Shown here piece by piece: positions 33,347 through 42,579 of a DNA stretch of 64,000 nt (positions are counted from its first letter, which is position 1; each line of letters starts with the position of its first letter). The stretch spans positions 1-64,000 of the forward strand of contig JAFKFG010000010.1 in the NCBI GenBank assembly GCA_017307355.1, given 5' to 3'. The translations under genes were made by a program, and so were the position numbers. Origin of the DNA: Alphaproteobacteria bacterium (GTDB taxonomy: Bacteria > Pseudomonadota > Alphaproteobacteria > Micropepsales > Micropepsaceae). The notes beneath the pieces were generated by a model. That model ran no database searches and had not been told where the DNA came from. It was given only the letters and a program-made list of their open reading frames with translations.

Positions 33347-33802
33347 ATGATCACCCTCAAGGTCAATGGCGAAACCCATAGCCTCGACATCGAGAAAGAG
33401 ATGCCGCTGCTCTGGGCGATCCGCACCGAGATCGGTCTCACCGGCACCAAATATGGCTGCGGCATCGCGCAATGCGGCGCCTGCACCGTGCTGGTGGATG
33501 GCAAGGCGGTGCGCTCCTGCTCGCTGCCGGTCGCCAATGCGGAAGGCAAGGAGATCACCACCATCGAAGGGCTGTCGCACAACGGCACCTTGAACAAAGT
33601 GCAGCAAGCCTGGATCGCCGAAGACGTACCGCAATGTGGCTATTGCCAATCCGGCCAGGTGATGGCGGCAACGGCCTTGCTCAACCGCACGCCCAATCCC
33701 GACGAATCCGATATCGATGCGGCGATGGCGGGCAACATCTGCCGCTGCGGCACCTATGTGCGCATCCGCCGCGCCATCAAGCGCGCCGCGGGAAAGGCGT
33801 GA
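33347..33802 (+). CDS. iorA: [2Fe-2S] subunit of a molybdenum hydroxylase (IorA-like)
   Basis: A 151-residue iron-sulfur subunit. The plant-type ferredoxin cluster ligands are in [26 protein letters not shown]; the second cluster, of the four-helix bundle type, uses QCGYCQSG and [15 protein letters not shown]. All eight cysteines are present. It would pass electrons from the molybdenum subunit, as in isoquinoline 1-oxidoreductase. AGGAGG lies just before ATG 33347. The large subunit begins 4 bases after the stop. No FAD subunit is present, in line with the Ior-type two-subunit enzymes. Confidence 0.92.
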   Translation: MITLKVNGETHSLDIEKEMPLLWAIRTEIGLTGTKYGCGIAQCGACTVLVDGKAVRSCSLPVANAEGKEITTIEGLSHNGTLNKVQQAWIAEDVPQCGYCQSGQVMAATALLNRTPNPDESDIDAAMAGNICRCGTYVRIRRAIKRAAGKA

Positions 33803-33806
33803 CGCC

Positions 33807-36011
33807 ATGACCAGACACGAAAAACTCTCCCGCCGCGAATTCGTGATCAGCGCCGCCACCGCCACGGGCGGCTTGCTGGTGGGCCTCACCGTTCCCGGAT
33901 ATGCCGCCGAATTCGCCGACCAGACTTGGGCGGCCGACAGCGCCGATCCGCGCGAGGTCAATGCCTGGGTGGCGATTGAGCCGGACGAGACCGTGATCCT
34001 GCGCTGCCCGATGGCCGAGATGGGGCAGGGCACGGGCTCGGGCCTGCCGATGCTGCTTGCCGAAGAGCTGGAATGCGACTGGAGCAAGGTGAAAGTCGAA
34101 TTCAGCTCGGTCAACCGCAACATCCGCGAACACAATATCTATGGCGACCAGCTGACGGCGGGCAGCCGCGGCATCCGCACCAGCTGGCCCTATGTGCAGC
34201 AGGCCGGCGCGTCGGCGCGGGCGCGGCTGATCCAGGCGGCGGCCATGAAATGGAATGTGCCGGCCAAGGATTGCAGCGCGGTCCAGGGCAAGGTCGTTCA
34301 CAAGGCCAGCGGCCGTTCGCTGAGCTTCGGCGCCCTGGTGGCCGATGCCGCCAAGGTGAAGCTGGCCGCCGAACCGGCGATCAAGACGCCGGACCAGTTC
34401 AAATTCGCCGGCACGCGCCAGCCGCGTTTGGATTCTCCCGCCAAATCCGACGGCAGCGCCAAATTCGGCATCGACACGCGGGAAAAAGGCCAGCTCTTCG
34501 CTTCGATCATGAGCTGCCCGGTGTTCGGCGGCAAACTCGTGTCGGTGGATGACAGCGCGGTGAAGAACCGGCGCGGCATCAGCCACGTCGTGAAGCTGGA
34601 CGATGCCGTGGCGGTGGTGGCCGACAATTACTGGCGGGCCAACGAAGCCCTGAAGCTGCTGAAGCCGGTGTGGGACGGCGGCGCGGCCGCGCATACCGAC
34701 AGTGCCCAGTTCAACAAAGCCTATCGCGATGCACTGGACGGCCCGCTGGTGACGGCGCGCAATGACGGCGACGCCAGATCCGTGATCGCCAAAAGTCAGC
34801 ATGTGGTCACGGCGGAATATGAAACCCCGCTCCTGGCCCATGCCACCATGGAGCCCTGCAATGCCACGGTGCATCTCACGAAAGACCGGCTGGACATTTG
34901 GATGGGCTCGCAATCGGCGCTGTCGAATGCCGAGATGGCGGCCGAGGAAACCGGGCTGAAGCCGGAACAGATCTATTTCCACCAGATGTATCTGGGCGGC
35001 GGCTTCGGCCGGCGCACCTTCGGCGACGAATTGCGCCATGCCATCCGCGTGGCCAAGGCGGGCAATATCGACGTGCCGCTGCAACTTTTGTGGTCGCGCG
35101 AGCAGGACATGCGGGCCGACCGCTATCGCCCGCAATCGGCGATCCGCCTCAAGGGCGCGCTGTCGCCCGACGGCAAGCTGGAGGCGCTCTATATCCAAAG
35201 CGTGTGCGGTTCGATCGCGATGTCCACGGGCCGCAAGGTGCCGGACGGAATCGACGGCACGGCGCTGGAAGGGATCGGACCCTCGGTGCCCTATAATAAA
35301 GTGCCCAACTGGTACACGGGCCAGATGCTGAAGAACACCCATGTGCCGGTGGCCTATTGGCGCGCGGTGGGCGGCTCGCAGAATTGCTTCTATCTGGAAA
35401 GCTTCATCGACGAGCTGGCCCATGCGGCAGGCCGCGACCCGCTGGAATTCCGCCGCTCGCTCACCGACCGGGTGGATTCGGTGGCGGTGTTGAACAAGCT
35501 GGAACAGATCAGCGGTTGGGGAAAGCCCATGCCGGCCGGGCGCGGACGGGGGCTCTCGCTGGTGGAAAATCACGGCGCGGTGGGCGGCCAGGTGGCGGAA
35601 GTCACCATCCAGGCCAATGGCGCGGTCAAAGTGGACAGGATTTACGCGGCCACCGATGCCTATCATGTGGTCAATCCCAATCTGGTGGATGCCCAGATCG
35701 AAGGCGGCGCGATCTTCGCCATGGCGGCGATGATGTATGGCGAGATCACGGTCAAGAACGGCGCGGTGGTGCAGGGCAATTTCAACGACTACCGCATGCT
35801 GCGTCTGCCCGATGCGCCCGATGTGGTGACGGCGCTGGCGCTGACCGGCGGCAAGGACAAGGACGGCAAGCCCAAATGGGGCGGGGTGGGCGAATGTTCG
35901 GTGGCGCCCACGGCGGCGGCCATCGCCAACGCGATCTTCGCCGCGTCGGGCAAGCGCATCCGCTCGTTGCCGCTCAAGAATATCCGGCTGACGGAATTGG
36001 CGAGCCTCTGA
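33807..36011 (+). CDS. iorB: Molybdopterin-binding subunit of a molybdenum hydroxylase (IorB-like), Tat-exported
   Basis: A 734-residue large subunit. A Tat signal (residues 1-33, LSRREFVISAATATGG) implies periplasmic export folded with its cofactor. Motifs include CPMAEMGQGTGSGLPMLLAEEL, YETPLLAHATMEPCNATV (substrate channel), MYLGGGFGRRTFGDEL (molybdopterin contact), and KWGGVGECSVAPTAAAIANAIF with the active-site glutamate (GVGE). Members hydroxylate N-heterocycles or oxidise aldehydes. The pair here lacks a cytochrome c subunit, so the electron acceptor is unknown. It is translationally close to iorA. Confidence 0.92.
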   Translation: MTRHEKLSRREFVISAATATGGLLVGLTVPGYAAEFADQTWAADSADPREVNAWVAIEPDETVILRCPMAEMGQGTGSGLPMLLAEELECDWSKVKVEFSSVNRNIREHNIYGDQLTAGSRGIRTSWPYVQQAGASARARLIQAAAMKWNVPAKDCSAVQGKVVHKASGRSLSFGALVADAAKVKLAAEPAIKTPDQFKFAGTRQPRLDSPAKSDGSAKFGIDTREKGQLFASIMSCPVFGGKLVSVDDSAVKNRRGISHVVKLDDAVAVVADNYWRANEALKLLKPVWDGGAAAHTDSAQFNKAYRDALDGPLVTARNDGDARSVIAKSQHVVTAEYETPLLAHATMEPCNATVHLTKDRLDIWMGSQSALSNAEMAAEETGLKPEQIYFHQMYLGGGFGRRTFGDELRHAIRVAKAGNIDVPLQLLWSREQDMRADRYRPQSAIRLKGALSPDGKLEALYIQSVCGSIAMSTGRKVPDGIDGTALEGIGPSVPYNKVPNWYTGQMLKNTHVPVAYWRAVGGSQNCFYLESFIDELAHAAGRDPLEFRRSLTDRVDSVAVLNKLEQISGWGKPMPAGRGRGLSLVENHGAVGGQVAEVTIQANGAVKVDRIYAATDAYHVVNPNLVDAQIEGGAIFAMAAMMYGEITVKNGAVVQGNFNDYRMLRLPDAPDVVTALALTGGKDKDGKPKWGGVGECSVAPTAAAIANAIFAASGKRIRSLPLKNIRLTELASL

Positions 36012-36147
36012 GCGCGGCGCAGTGTCTGTTTCCGGCACATCGGCGGCGACTGTGACAATGTTGTGAATCGGTCCCGCGCGCCGCTATATTGTTGCCTTCC
36101 CGGGCGAATATCCGCAGCATGACACCGGGTGTTTTGGACGTCGAATT

Positions 36148-39100
36148 TTGGATAGTGAAAGACCCGGTCCCGATCCGCTGCCGCCTGAGGGTTCGGGTTT
36201 GCGCCGGTACCGCAAATGGATCTGGGCGGCATCCGCCCTTGTGCTCCTCTTTGTCGCTTACCTTCTGGCGGGCTATTTCCTCGTCCCGCGCCTGATCCGC
36301 TCCCAGGCCACCGCATGGGTGCAGACCAATCTCGACAAGACGCTGACGCTGGGCGAGATCAAGTTCGATCCGCTGCGTTTCACGGTCGATATCGGCGACA
36401 TCGCCATTCCCGACGCGCAGCGCCAGCCCATGGTCGCGGTCGGTCATCTGAAGATCGGCTTTTCGATCCTGTCCCTGTTCCAGCACGCCTATCGCTTCAC
36501 CGATGTGCGGATCGACCGGCCCTTCGTGCGGGCCATCGTGCGCCCGGACGGCGCGCTCAATCTGATCGAGCTGGTGCCCAAGACCAAATCCGAAGGGCCC
36601 AGCCCGGCGGTCAGGATCGACACATTCGCGGTGGACCAGGGCCGCATCGTCTATGCCGATGACAGCCGCGAACTGCGTCCGGAAAAAACCCTGACGCCCA
36701 TCAGCTTCACGCTCAAGGATTTCCAGACCGACCAGGCCAAGGGCGGCGCTTTTGCCTTGAAGGCCAAAAGCGAAAAGGGCGAAGGCTTCGACTGGACCGG
36801 CACCTTGTCCATCGCGCCCATCGCCTCGCAGGGCCGCCTCATCATCGCCGGGCTGCAGAGCGACACGATCCAGAAATTCCTCAGCGAGATGCTGCCGGTG
36901 GTGCTCACGGGCGGCGAGATCGGGCTCACCACCGATTACAATTTCGCCTATGACGCGCGCGGCGTGCGGCTGGGCGCATCGGTGCCCGCCTTGTCGCTGA
37001 CCGGCCTCAGCCTCGACGGCAAGAAAAACCTGTTCCGCGGTTCGGTGAAGCTCGACAAGCTTTCGGCCAGCATCGGTCCCCTGACGGTGACGGACGGAAA
37101 ATCGCTGGCGATGACCGCCGCGATGCCGCGCCTGGACATGCAGGGCCTGGGTGTCACGCCCGCCGGCGGCGGGGATGCGATCAAGCTGGCGAGCCTGTCG
37201 CTGAAAGACGCCAAATTCGACATGGGTGCGCGGCAGATCAGTTTGGGCAGCCTGGCGCTGGATGGCGCCGACCTTCCCGTGCGCCGGGAAAAGGATGGCC
37301 GCATCAGCCTGATGGCGATGATGCCGGAAAAAGCCCGCGATGCCACGCAAGCGGTCCCCGTCGCATCCGTGCCGCCCTGGAATATCCGGCTGGAGAATTT
37401 CGCGCTCAGCGCCGCCACCTTGCGCTATAACGACCGCGCCGTCACGCCCGCGGCCCGTTTCACCATCGCGCCGATCAATCTCACCGCCACCGGCGCGGGC
37501 AGCGATCTCACCCAGCCGGTGAATATCCGCTTCGATGCCAAGATCGACCGGACCGCGACGGCGAGCGGCGAGGGCGCGGTGACGCCGCAAAACGGCATCG
37601 TGGATATGAAATTCGCGCTGGCGGGATTGAAGCTGCCCACCTTCATTTCCTACATGCCGCACATCCCCGATCTGGAACTCAAGTCCGGCACCTTGGGCGC
37701 ATCCGGCACCGTCCATTATCAAAACGGCGACATGTCTGCGCTGCGCTTCCAGGGCGATGCCTCGGTGGGCAATTTCAATGTGATGGAAAACGCCAGCAAA
37801 AGCCCGCTGGTGTCCTGGCAATCCTTCAGCCTCAAATCCATCGACTACCGCTCTGACCGGCTGGAAATTGCCAGCGGACGTCTCAGCCATCCCCTGGGCC
37901 GGCTGGCGGTGCTGCCGGATCGCAGCTTCAGCTACAAGCAGTTCATGCCCGCCTCTGCGCAAACGCCTGCCGCGACGACGGGTGAAAGCGCGCCGGTGGC
38001 AAAGCCCGTGCCCGTGAAAACCGTGCCCGTCAAAACCGCGGCGGCGAAGCCGGCCTCCGCCATGAAAATCCGCATGAAGCGGCTGGATGTCGATCACGGC
38101 ACCATGAGCTTCGCGGATTATTCGATGCAGCCCAATTTCGAAGCCCGCATCGATGCGATGCAGGGCGCCATCACCAACATCACCAACCAGCCGGGCCAGG
38201 TCGCGGCGATCGATTTCAACGGCCAGGTGATCGACCAATTCTCGCCGGTCACCATCAAAGGTTCGATGGATCCCTTCGCCTATGACCGGCAGACCGAGCT
38301 TCATCTGGCGTTCCACAATATCGAACTGCCGGTGTTCAATCCCTATTCCGGCCGCTATGCCGGTTACGCCATCGCCAAGGGCAAGCTCACCACCGAACTC
38401 AGCTACAAGATCGACAATCGCGCGCTCAAAGCGGACCATCATGTGGTGATCGACCAGCTGGAGTGGGGCGCCGCCACGGAAAGCAAGGAGGCCGTGCCTC
38501 TGCCGATCCGGCTGGCGACGGCGCTGCTGAAAGACAAGGATGGCGTGATCGATCTCAACCTGCCGGTGGTGGGATCCCTGGACGATCCCAAATTCCGCAT
38601 CTGGCCGCTGGTCTGGCAGGTGATCGGCAATGTGATCGAAAAAGCCATCGCCGCGCCGTTCCAGCTGATCGGCTCGCTGTTCGCGGGCGCGGAGAAAGCC
38701 CAGTTCGTGGATTTCGCGCCCGGCACCGCCGACCTGCCGGCCGGTGCATCGGAATCGCTCAGCGCCTTCGCCAAGGCGCTGGTGGAGCGGCCGGCGATCA
38801 ATCTGGATATTCCCGCCGGTCCCGCCATCGCCGAGGATGCCACCGGGATCGCCGATGCCGCGATGGAGGCCGAAGCGATGGCCAAGGAAATCAAGCGCGG
38901 CAAACCCGCGAAATTCGCCAGTCTTGATCGCGACGATCAGCATGACCGGCTGGAAGATGTCTATCGCGCCAAGCTGGGCAAGCGGCCGGAGTATCCGGAG
39001 TTTGCGCCCGACGCGCTGAAGGCGGGCGCCACGGCGACGCCGCCCCTGGATGAAAGCGATCAGCGCACCGTGCTGGAAACCCAGTGGCTGCGCACGGAAC

Positions 39101-39282
39101 TGCGCAAGGCCTATGCGCCGACCAACGGGCAACTGGCGGCGCTGGGACTGGCGCGCGCCACGGCGGTCCGCGATGCGCTTCTGGCCGACAAGAGCGTCAA
39201 TCCCGAGCGGGTGTTCCTGGCGACGTCGCTCTCGGCAACGCCCACGGACGGCCATTCCCGGTTGGAATTGAAGCTCAAGTAA
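36148..39282 (+). CDS. AsmA-like DUF748 protein
   Basis: A 1044-residue protein with one N-terminal helix (about residues 28-48, WAASALVLLFVAYLLAGYFLV) and a very long beta-rich periplasmic part with repeats of the AsmA/TamB-like bridging fold, e.g. RIDRPFVRAIVRPDGALNLIELV and GVTPAGGGDAIKLASLSLKDAKFDMG. A DUF748 domain ends around residue 870; an OmpA-like tail (ALGLARATAVRDALLADKSVNPERVFLAT) follows. Such proteins are thought to move lipids between membranes. The only plausible in-frame starts are TTG 36148 and TTG codons just downstream; no ATG lies in the frame before the helix. It is convergent with the Rieske oxidoreductase gene, nine bases apart. Confidence 0.85.
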   Translation: MDSERPGPDPLPPEGSGLRRYRKWIWAASALVLLFVAYLLAGYFLVPRLIRSQATAWVQTNLDKTLTLGEIKFDPLRFTVDIGDIAIPDAQRQPMVAVGHLKIGFSILSLFQHAYRFTDVRIDRPFVRAIVRPDGALNLIELVPKTKSEGPSPAVRIDTFAVDQGRIVYADDSRELRPEKTLTPISFTLKDFQTDQAKGGAFALKAKSEKGEGFDWTGTLSIAPIASQGRLIIAGLQSDTIQKFLSEMLPVVLTGGEIGLTTDYNFAYDARGVRLGASVPALSLTGLSLDGKKNLFRGSVKLDKLSASIGPLTVTDGKSLAMTAAMPRLDMQGLGVTPAGGGDAIKLASLSLKDAKFDMGARQISLGSLALDGADLPVRREKDGRISLMAMMPEKARDATQAVPVASVPPWNIRLENFALSAATLRYNDRAVTPAARFTIAPINLTATGAGSDLTQPVNIRFDAKIDRTATASGEGAVTPQNGIVDMKFALAGLKLPTFISYMPHIPDLELKSGTLGASGTVHYQNGDMSALRFQGDASVGNFNVMENASKSPLVSWQSFSLKSIDYRSDRLEIASGRLSHPLGRLAVLPDRSFSYKQFMPASAQTPAATTGESAPVAKPVPVKTVPVKTAAAKPASAMKIRMKRLDVDHGTMSFADYSMQPNFEARIDAMQGAITNITNQPGQVAAIDFNGQVIDQFSPVTIKGSMDPFAYDRQTELHLAFHNIELPVFNPYSGRYAGYAIAKGKLTTELSYKIDNRALKADHHVVIDQLEWGAATESKEAVPLPIRLATALLKDKDGVIDLNLPVVGSLDDPKFRIWPLVWQVIGNVIEKAIAAPFQLIGSLFAGAEKAQFVDFAPGTADLPAGASESLSAFAKALVERPAINLDIPAGPAIAEDATGIADAAMEAEAMAKEIKRGKPAKFASLDRDDQHDRLEDVYRAKLGKRPEYPEFAPDALKAGATATPPLDESDQRTVLETQWLRTELRKAYAPTNGQLAALGLARATAVRDALLADKSVNPERVFLATSLSATPTDGHSRLELKLK

Positions 39283-39291
39283 AGCGCGGGC

Positions 39292-40818
39292 CTAAACCGC
39301 CTGGCGCTCCATCATCAGTTCGGCCTTGAGATTCTCGATGTCGCGGAAGATCGAGGCCACGGCCAAGGTGCGGCCGGCGCGCTTGTACCGCAGCAGGCAA
39401 TCGCGGGCCGCGATGTCGCCTTCGATGTCGATCCCGTCCCATGCTTCGGCGTGACCGACATAGTTGATCGGCACGTCGTAATGCTGGCTCCAGAAGAACG
39501 GCACGCCTTCGAACTTTTCCCGCTCGCCCATCAGGATGCGCGCCGCCGCCTGGCCATGGCGTTCGGCCAGCACCCAATGCTCGACCCGGATATTCTGGCC
39601 GGTATGCGGATCGGGCCAGCGCGCGATGTCGCCCGCGGCCAGGATCGTGGGATCGCTGGTCTCCAGCCAGGCATTCACGGAAACGCCGCGATCGATGGCG
39701 AGCCCCGCCTGCTCGGCCAGGGCGATGCGCGGGCGCACGCCGACCCCGGTGACGACCAGGTCGGCCTCCAGGCTGGCGCCGCTTTTGAGCTTCACCTGTT
39801 TTCCGTCAAAGCCGGTGACGCCTTCTCCCAGATGGAAGACCACGCCATGCTCTTCATGCAGGGCGCGCACGAAGCGTCCGATCTCCGCGCCCAGGATTTT
39901 TTCCATGGGAATGGCTTCGGGCGCGATCACATGGGTTTCGATCCCCCGCGTTCTGAACGATGCCGCCACTTCCAGGCCGATGAAGCTGGCTCCGATCACC
40001 GCCACGCGTTTGGCGTCCTTGGCGCCCGCCAGGATGGCGCGGCAATCGGCCAAAGTGCGAAGCGTATGGATATGCGGCTGGTCCGCCCCCGGCACGGGAA
40101 GGCGAACCGGCTCCGCGCCGGTTGCCAGCAGCAGCCGGTCGTAAGGCACCGCGGCCCCATCGGCCAAGCGAAGCCGGCGCGCATCGCGGTCGATGGCGGA
40201 GACCAATATATTAAGGCGCAGGTCGATGCCGTTTGCGGCATAGAAATCGTCGGGGCGCAGCGGCATCCATTCTTCCGGCGCCGATCCCGCCAGATAATCC
40301 TTGGACAGGTTGGGCCGGTCGATGGGCGGCGCGGCTTCGCTGCTTAGCATCGTCAGCGCGCCTTGATAGCCGTCCCGCCTCAGCTGCTCGGCCGCCGCGA
40401 AACCCGCCGCGCCGCCGCCCAGGATCACGATCCGGCCGGGCATGTCCTTGCGCGGGGCTTTGGGCGCTTTGGCGGGCTTGCGCTTGGCGCCCACAAATAT
40501 TTTGCCCTCGCTCGCTCTCACCTCCCATGTGTCCAGGGGATCGATCGCGGGCGCGCGCACCGCTTCCCCGGTGCGAAGATCGAAACAGGCATGATGCCAG
40601 GGGCAGCGCAGGCCGCCATCGGCGGCGAGCCCTTCGGCCAGGGGGCCGTGATAATGGGTGCATTGATGGGCCACCGCGAAACATTCCCCGCCCTGGCGCA
40701 CCAGGACCATCTGCTCGCCGCCCGCATGACCCAAGAGCGGCACATTCTCCCTCAAGTCCGCCAGGGCGATGCCGCGCGCCAGGTCCGGTCCTTGCAATTC
40801 ATTCGCGTCGTCGGTCAT
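39292..40818 (-). CDS. Rieske-FAD oxidoreductase (AIF-like) fusion
   Basis: A 508-residue soluble flavoprotein with an N-terminal Rieske domain: Cys53/His55 (CTHYHG) and Cys72/His75 (CPWHHACFD) bind the [2Fe-2S] cluster. A FAD/NAD(P) domain follows with IVILGGGAAGFAAAEQL, LLLATGAEPVRLPVPG, VAVIGASFIGLEVAASF and ILAAGDIARW, as in ferredoxin reductases and apoptosis-inducing-factor-like proteins. It should pass electrons from NADH to a partner such as a ferredoxin or oxygenase. No oxygenase is nearby. GGAGGG precedes the start. Confidence 0.92.
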   Translation of the reverse strand: MTDDANELQGPDLARGIALADLRENVPLLGHAGGEQMVLVRQGGECFAVAHQCTHYHGPLAEGLAADGGLRCPWHHACFDLRTGEAVRAPAIDPLDTWEVRASEGKIFVGAKRKPAKAPKAPRKDMPGRIVILGGGAAGFAAAEQLRRDGYQGALTMLSSEAAPPIDRPNLSKDYLAGSAPEEWMPLRPDDFYAANGIDLRLNILVSAIDRDARRLRLADGAAVPYDRLLLATGAEPVRLPVPGADQPHIHTLRTLADCRAILAGAKDAKRVAVIGASFIGLEVAASFRTRGIETHVIAPEAIPMEKILGAEIGRFVRALHEEHGVVFHLGEGVTGFDGKQVKLKSGASLEADLVVTGVGVRPRIALAEQAGLAIDRGVSVNAWLETSDPTILAAGDIARWPDPHTGQNIRVEHWVLAERHGQAAARILMGEREKFEGVPFFWSQHYDVPINYVGHAEAWDGIDIEGDIAARDCLLRYKRAGRTLAVASIFRDIENLKAELMMERQAV

Positions 40819-40925
40819 GCGGTGCCCTCCGGTGAGGCCTCCAAGCCTATCGCCCCATCGCCCAGATTCCCATTGCCGTGATGCCGGTGGCTGGCGATGA
40901 TGCGGGCGGCAAGGGGAGGACCACG

Positions 40926-41453
40926 ATGGCGGCCAATGCGGAACATGAGCGGTTTCTCACCCTATTCCAGCGGATGGTGGACCACACCGACGCCTGGATC
41001 CAGAAAACCCCGCCCGACAAGCTGGACTGGGTGCCCATCCAGACCAGCGCCATGCGGTTCGGCGACCGGGTTTCCAGGGTCACCATCAAGGGCCTGATCG
41101 CCCATATCGTGGTGGGCGAGGATCATTGGGCCCATTCGCTGCCCCAAATCGCGGACGGCGCGGTGATGCCGATCCCGCAATATTCCGCCTTGCAGGAGGA
41201 ATTCGCGACGGGCGATTTTCAGGCCATCGCCCATCGCAGCCAGAAACAGATCGTCTCGGCCTTCGCCGCCCTGTCGCAGGACCAGTTGAACAAGCAGGTG
41301 GTCTGGGTGGGCCGCACCTGGACGGTGATGGGATTTTTGTGGGGCGCCTATGCGCACCGCGCCTTCCATATCGGCAATATCGACATCTATCTGCGCCAGG
41401 CCGATGTGGTGGCCCCGGAATTCTTCGAATTCAATCCGCCCCAGATGGCCTGA
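40926..41453 (+). CDS. DinB family (DUF664-like) protein
   Basis: A 175-residue four-helix-bundle protein of the DinB superfamily. The metal-binding histidines are likely in ERFLTLFQRMVDHTD (His20), IAHIVVGEDHW (about 62-67) and WGAYAHRAFHIGNIDIYLRQ (about 148), where the spacing H-x48-H-x-x-x-H... is typical. DinB-like enzymes use bacillithiol- or mycothiol-dependent transferases or act as uncharacterised hydrolases. GGGGAGGA precedes ATG 40926. The next gene starts 6 bases after its stop, so the two are cotranscribed. Confidence 0.82.
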   Translation: MAANAEHERFLTLFQRMVDHTDAWIQKTPPDKLDWVPIQTSAMRFGDRVSRVTIKGLIAHIVVGEDHWAHSLPQIADGAVMPIPQYSALQEEFATGDFQAIAHRSQKQIVSAFAALSQDQLNKQVVWVGRTWTVMGFLWGAYAHRAFHIGNIDIYLRQADVVAPEFFEFNPPQMA

Positions 41454-41459
41454 GAACCG

Positions 41460-42542
41460 GTGAACCGGATTTTCTTCAATCCGCACGCAACGGGCCATCA
41501 TCCCGGCGCTGGGATTTTTTCCGCTCAAGGTGCGCGCGATCTTCGCGCCCTGTTTTCTGCCGCGCCCGGATTCGCACCCACGCCGCTGGTGCGGCTGGAC
41601 GCCATCGCCGCCGGATTGGGCATCGGCGAAGTATGGGCCAAGGACGAGCGCAACCGTTTCGGCCAGGGCAGCTTCAAGAGCCTGGGCGGCGCCTATGCCG
41701 TGGTGTCGCTGGCGGCGGCGCTATTGTCGGTGCCTCCGGCCGATATTTTCGCCGGCCGCGCCCCCCGCGCCTCGCGCCTCACGGTCGCCACCGCCACCGC
41801 GGGCAATCACGGCCGCGCGGTCGCGTTCGGTGCGAATTTGGCGGGCGCCCGCGCCGTGGTCTTCATTTATGGCGATGTGCCCGAGGCGCACCGCAACGCG
41901 ATCCGCGATCTGGGCGCGGAGCTGGTGTCCGTGCCGGGCGACTACGAAGCCGCCTGCCGCGCGGCGGAGGAGGCTTGCGCGCGGGAAGGCTGGGTTCTGG
42001 TCTCCGACGTGGCGGCGGAAAATTATACCGATATCCCGTCGCGCATCATGCAGGGTTATTCCGTACTGGCGGCCGAAGCGATGGAGCAGGGCGGCGCGTT
42101 CAGCCATGTGGTGGCACAGGCGGGCGTGGGCGGCTTGGCGACACCGGTCGCGAGCCTGTTTTCCCAAGTGGAGCCGCCGCCCGCCATCATCGTGGTCGAA
42201 GCGGCCAATGTGCCCTGCCTGATGGAAAGCGCGCGGACGGGGCGCTTCACCCGCGCCGCCACCGGCGGCACCACCATTCTCAACCGGCTGGATTGTCCCA
42301 CTCCGTCCAGCACCACCTGGCCCATCCTCCGCGCCTTGGCGCAATGTTACGCGGCGGTGGACGACGCCACCGCGACCGAGGCCATGGAGGCGTTGGCCGG
42401 TGCCGGTCTTGCCACCACGCCCACGGGCGCGGCGGGACTTGCCGGGCTGATGGCGTTGAAGCGCGGGCCCGACAGCTTCGCCCGCCTTGGCCTCACGCGC
42501 GACAGCAAGGCGCTGATCGTGATCACCGAGCAGGCGCTTTAG
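41460..42542 (+). CDS. dpaL: Diaminopropionate ammonia-lyase (PLP-dependent)
   Basis: A 360-residue PLP enzyme of the tryptophan synthase beta fold. Schiff-base lysine is Lys73 in RFGQGSFKSLGGAYAV; the phosphate-binding loop is TATAGNHGRAVA; the C-terminal serine region is VVVEAANVP. The N-terminus (FFNPHA, GAPTPLVRLDAIAAGLG) matches diaminopropionate ammonia-lyases, which split 2,3-diaminopropionate to pyruvate and ammonia; the usual family length is near 400. Threonine dehydratase or a related lyase is the main alternative. It starts at GTG 41460, 6 bases after the DinB gene, and ends before a convergent hydrolase gene. Confidence 0.8.
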   Translation: MNRIFFNPHATGHHPGAGIFSAQGARDLRALFSAAPGFAPTPLVRLDAIAAGLGIGEVWAKDERNRFGQGSFKSLGGAYAVVSLAAALLSVPPADIFAGRAPRASRLTVATATAGNHGRAVAFGANLAGARAVVFIYGDVPEAHRNAIRDLGAELVSVPGDYEAACRAAEEACAREGWVLVSDVAAENYTDIPSRIMQGYSVLAAEAMEQGGAFSHVVAQAGVGGLATPVASLFSQVEPPPAIIVVEAANVPCLMESARTGRFTRAATGGTTILNRLDCPTPSSTTWPILRALAQCYAAVDDATATEAMEALAGAGLATTPTGAAGLAGLMALKRGPDSFARLGLTRDSKALIVITEQAL

Positions 42543-42579
42543 AGCGGTTTCCCGTCCGGAACCGCGACAAATAAAGGAT

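Noticed and set aside
42544..42565. Terminator between dpaL and the hydrolase gene
   Set aside because: GCGGTT/AACCGC forms only a 6-bp stem with a 10-base loop and no T-run on either strand.
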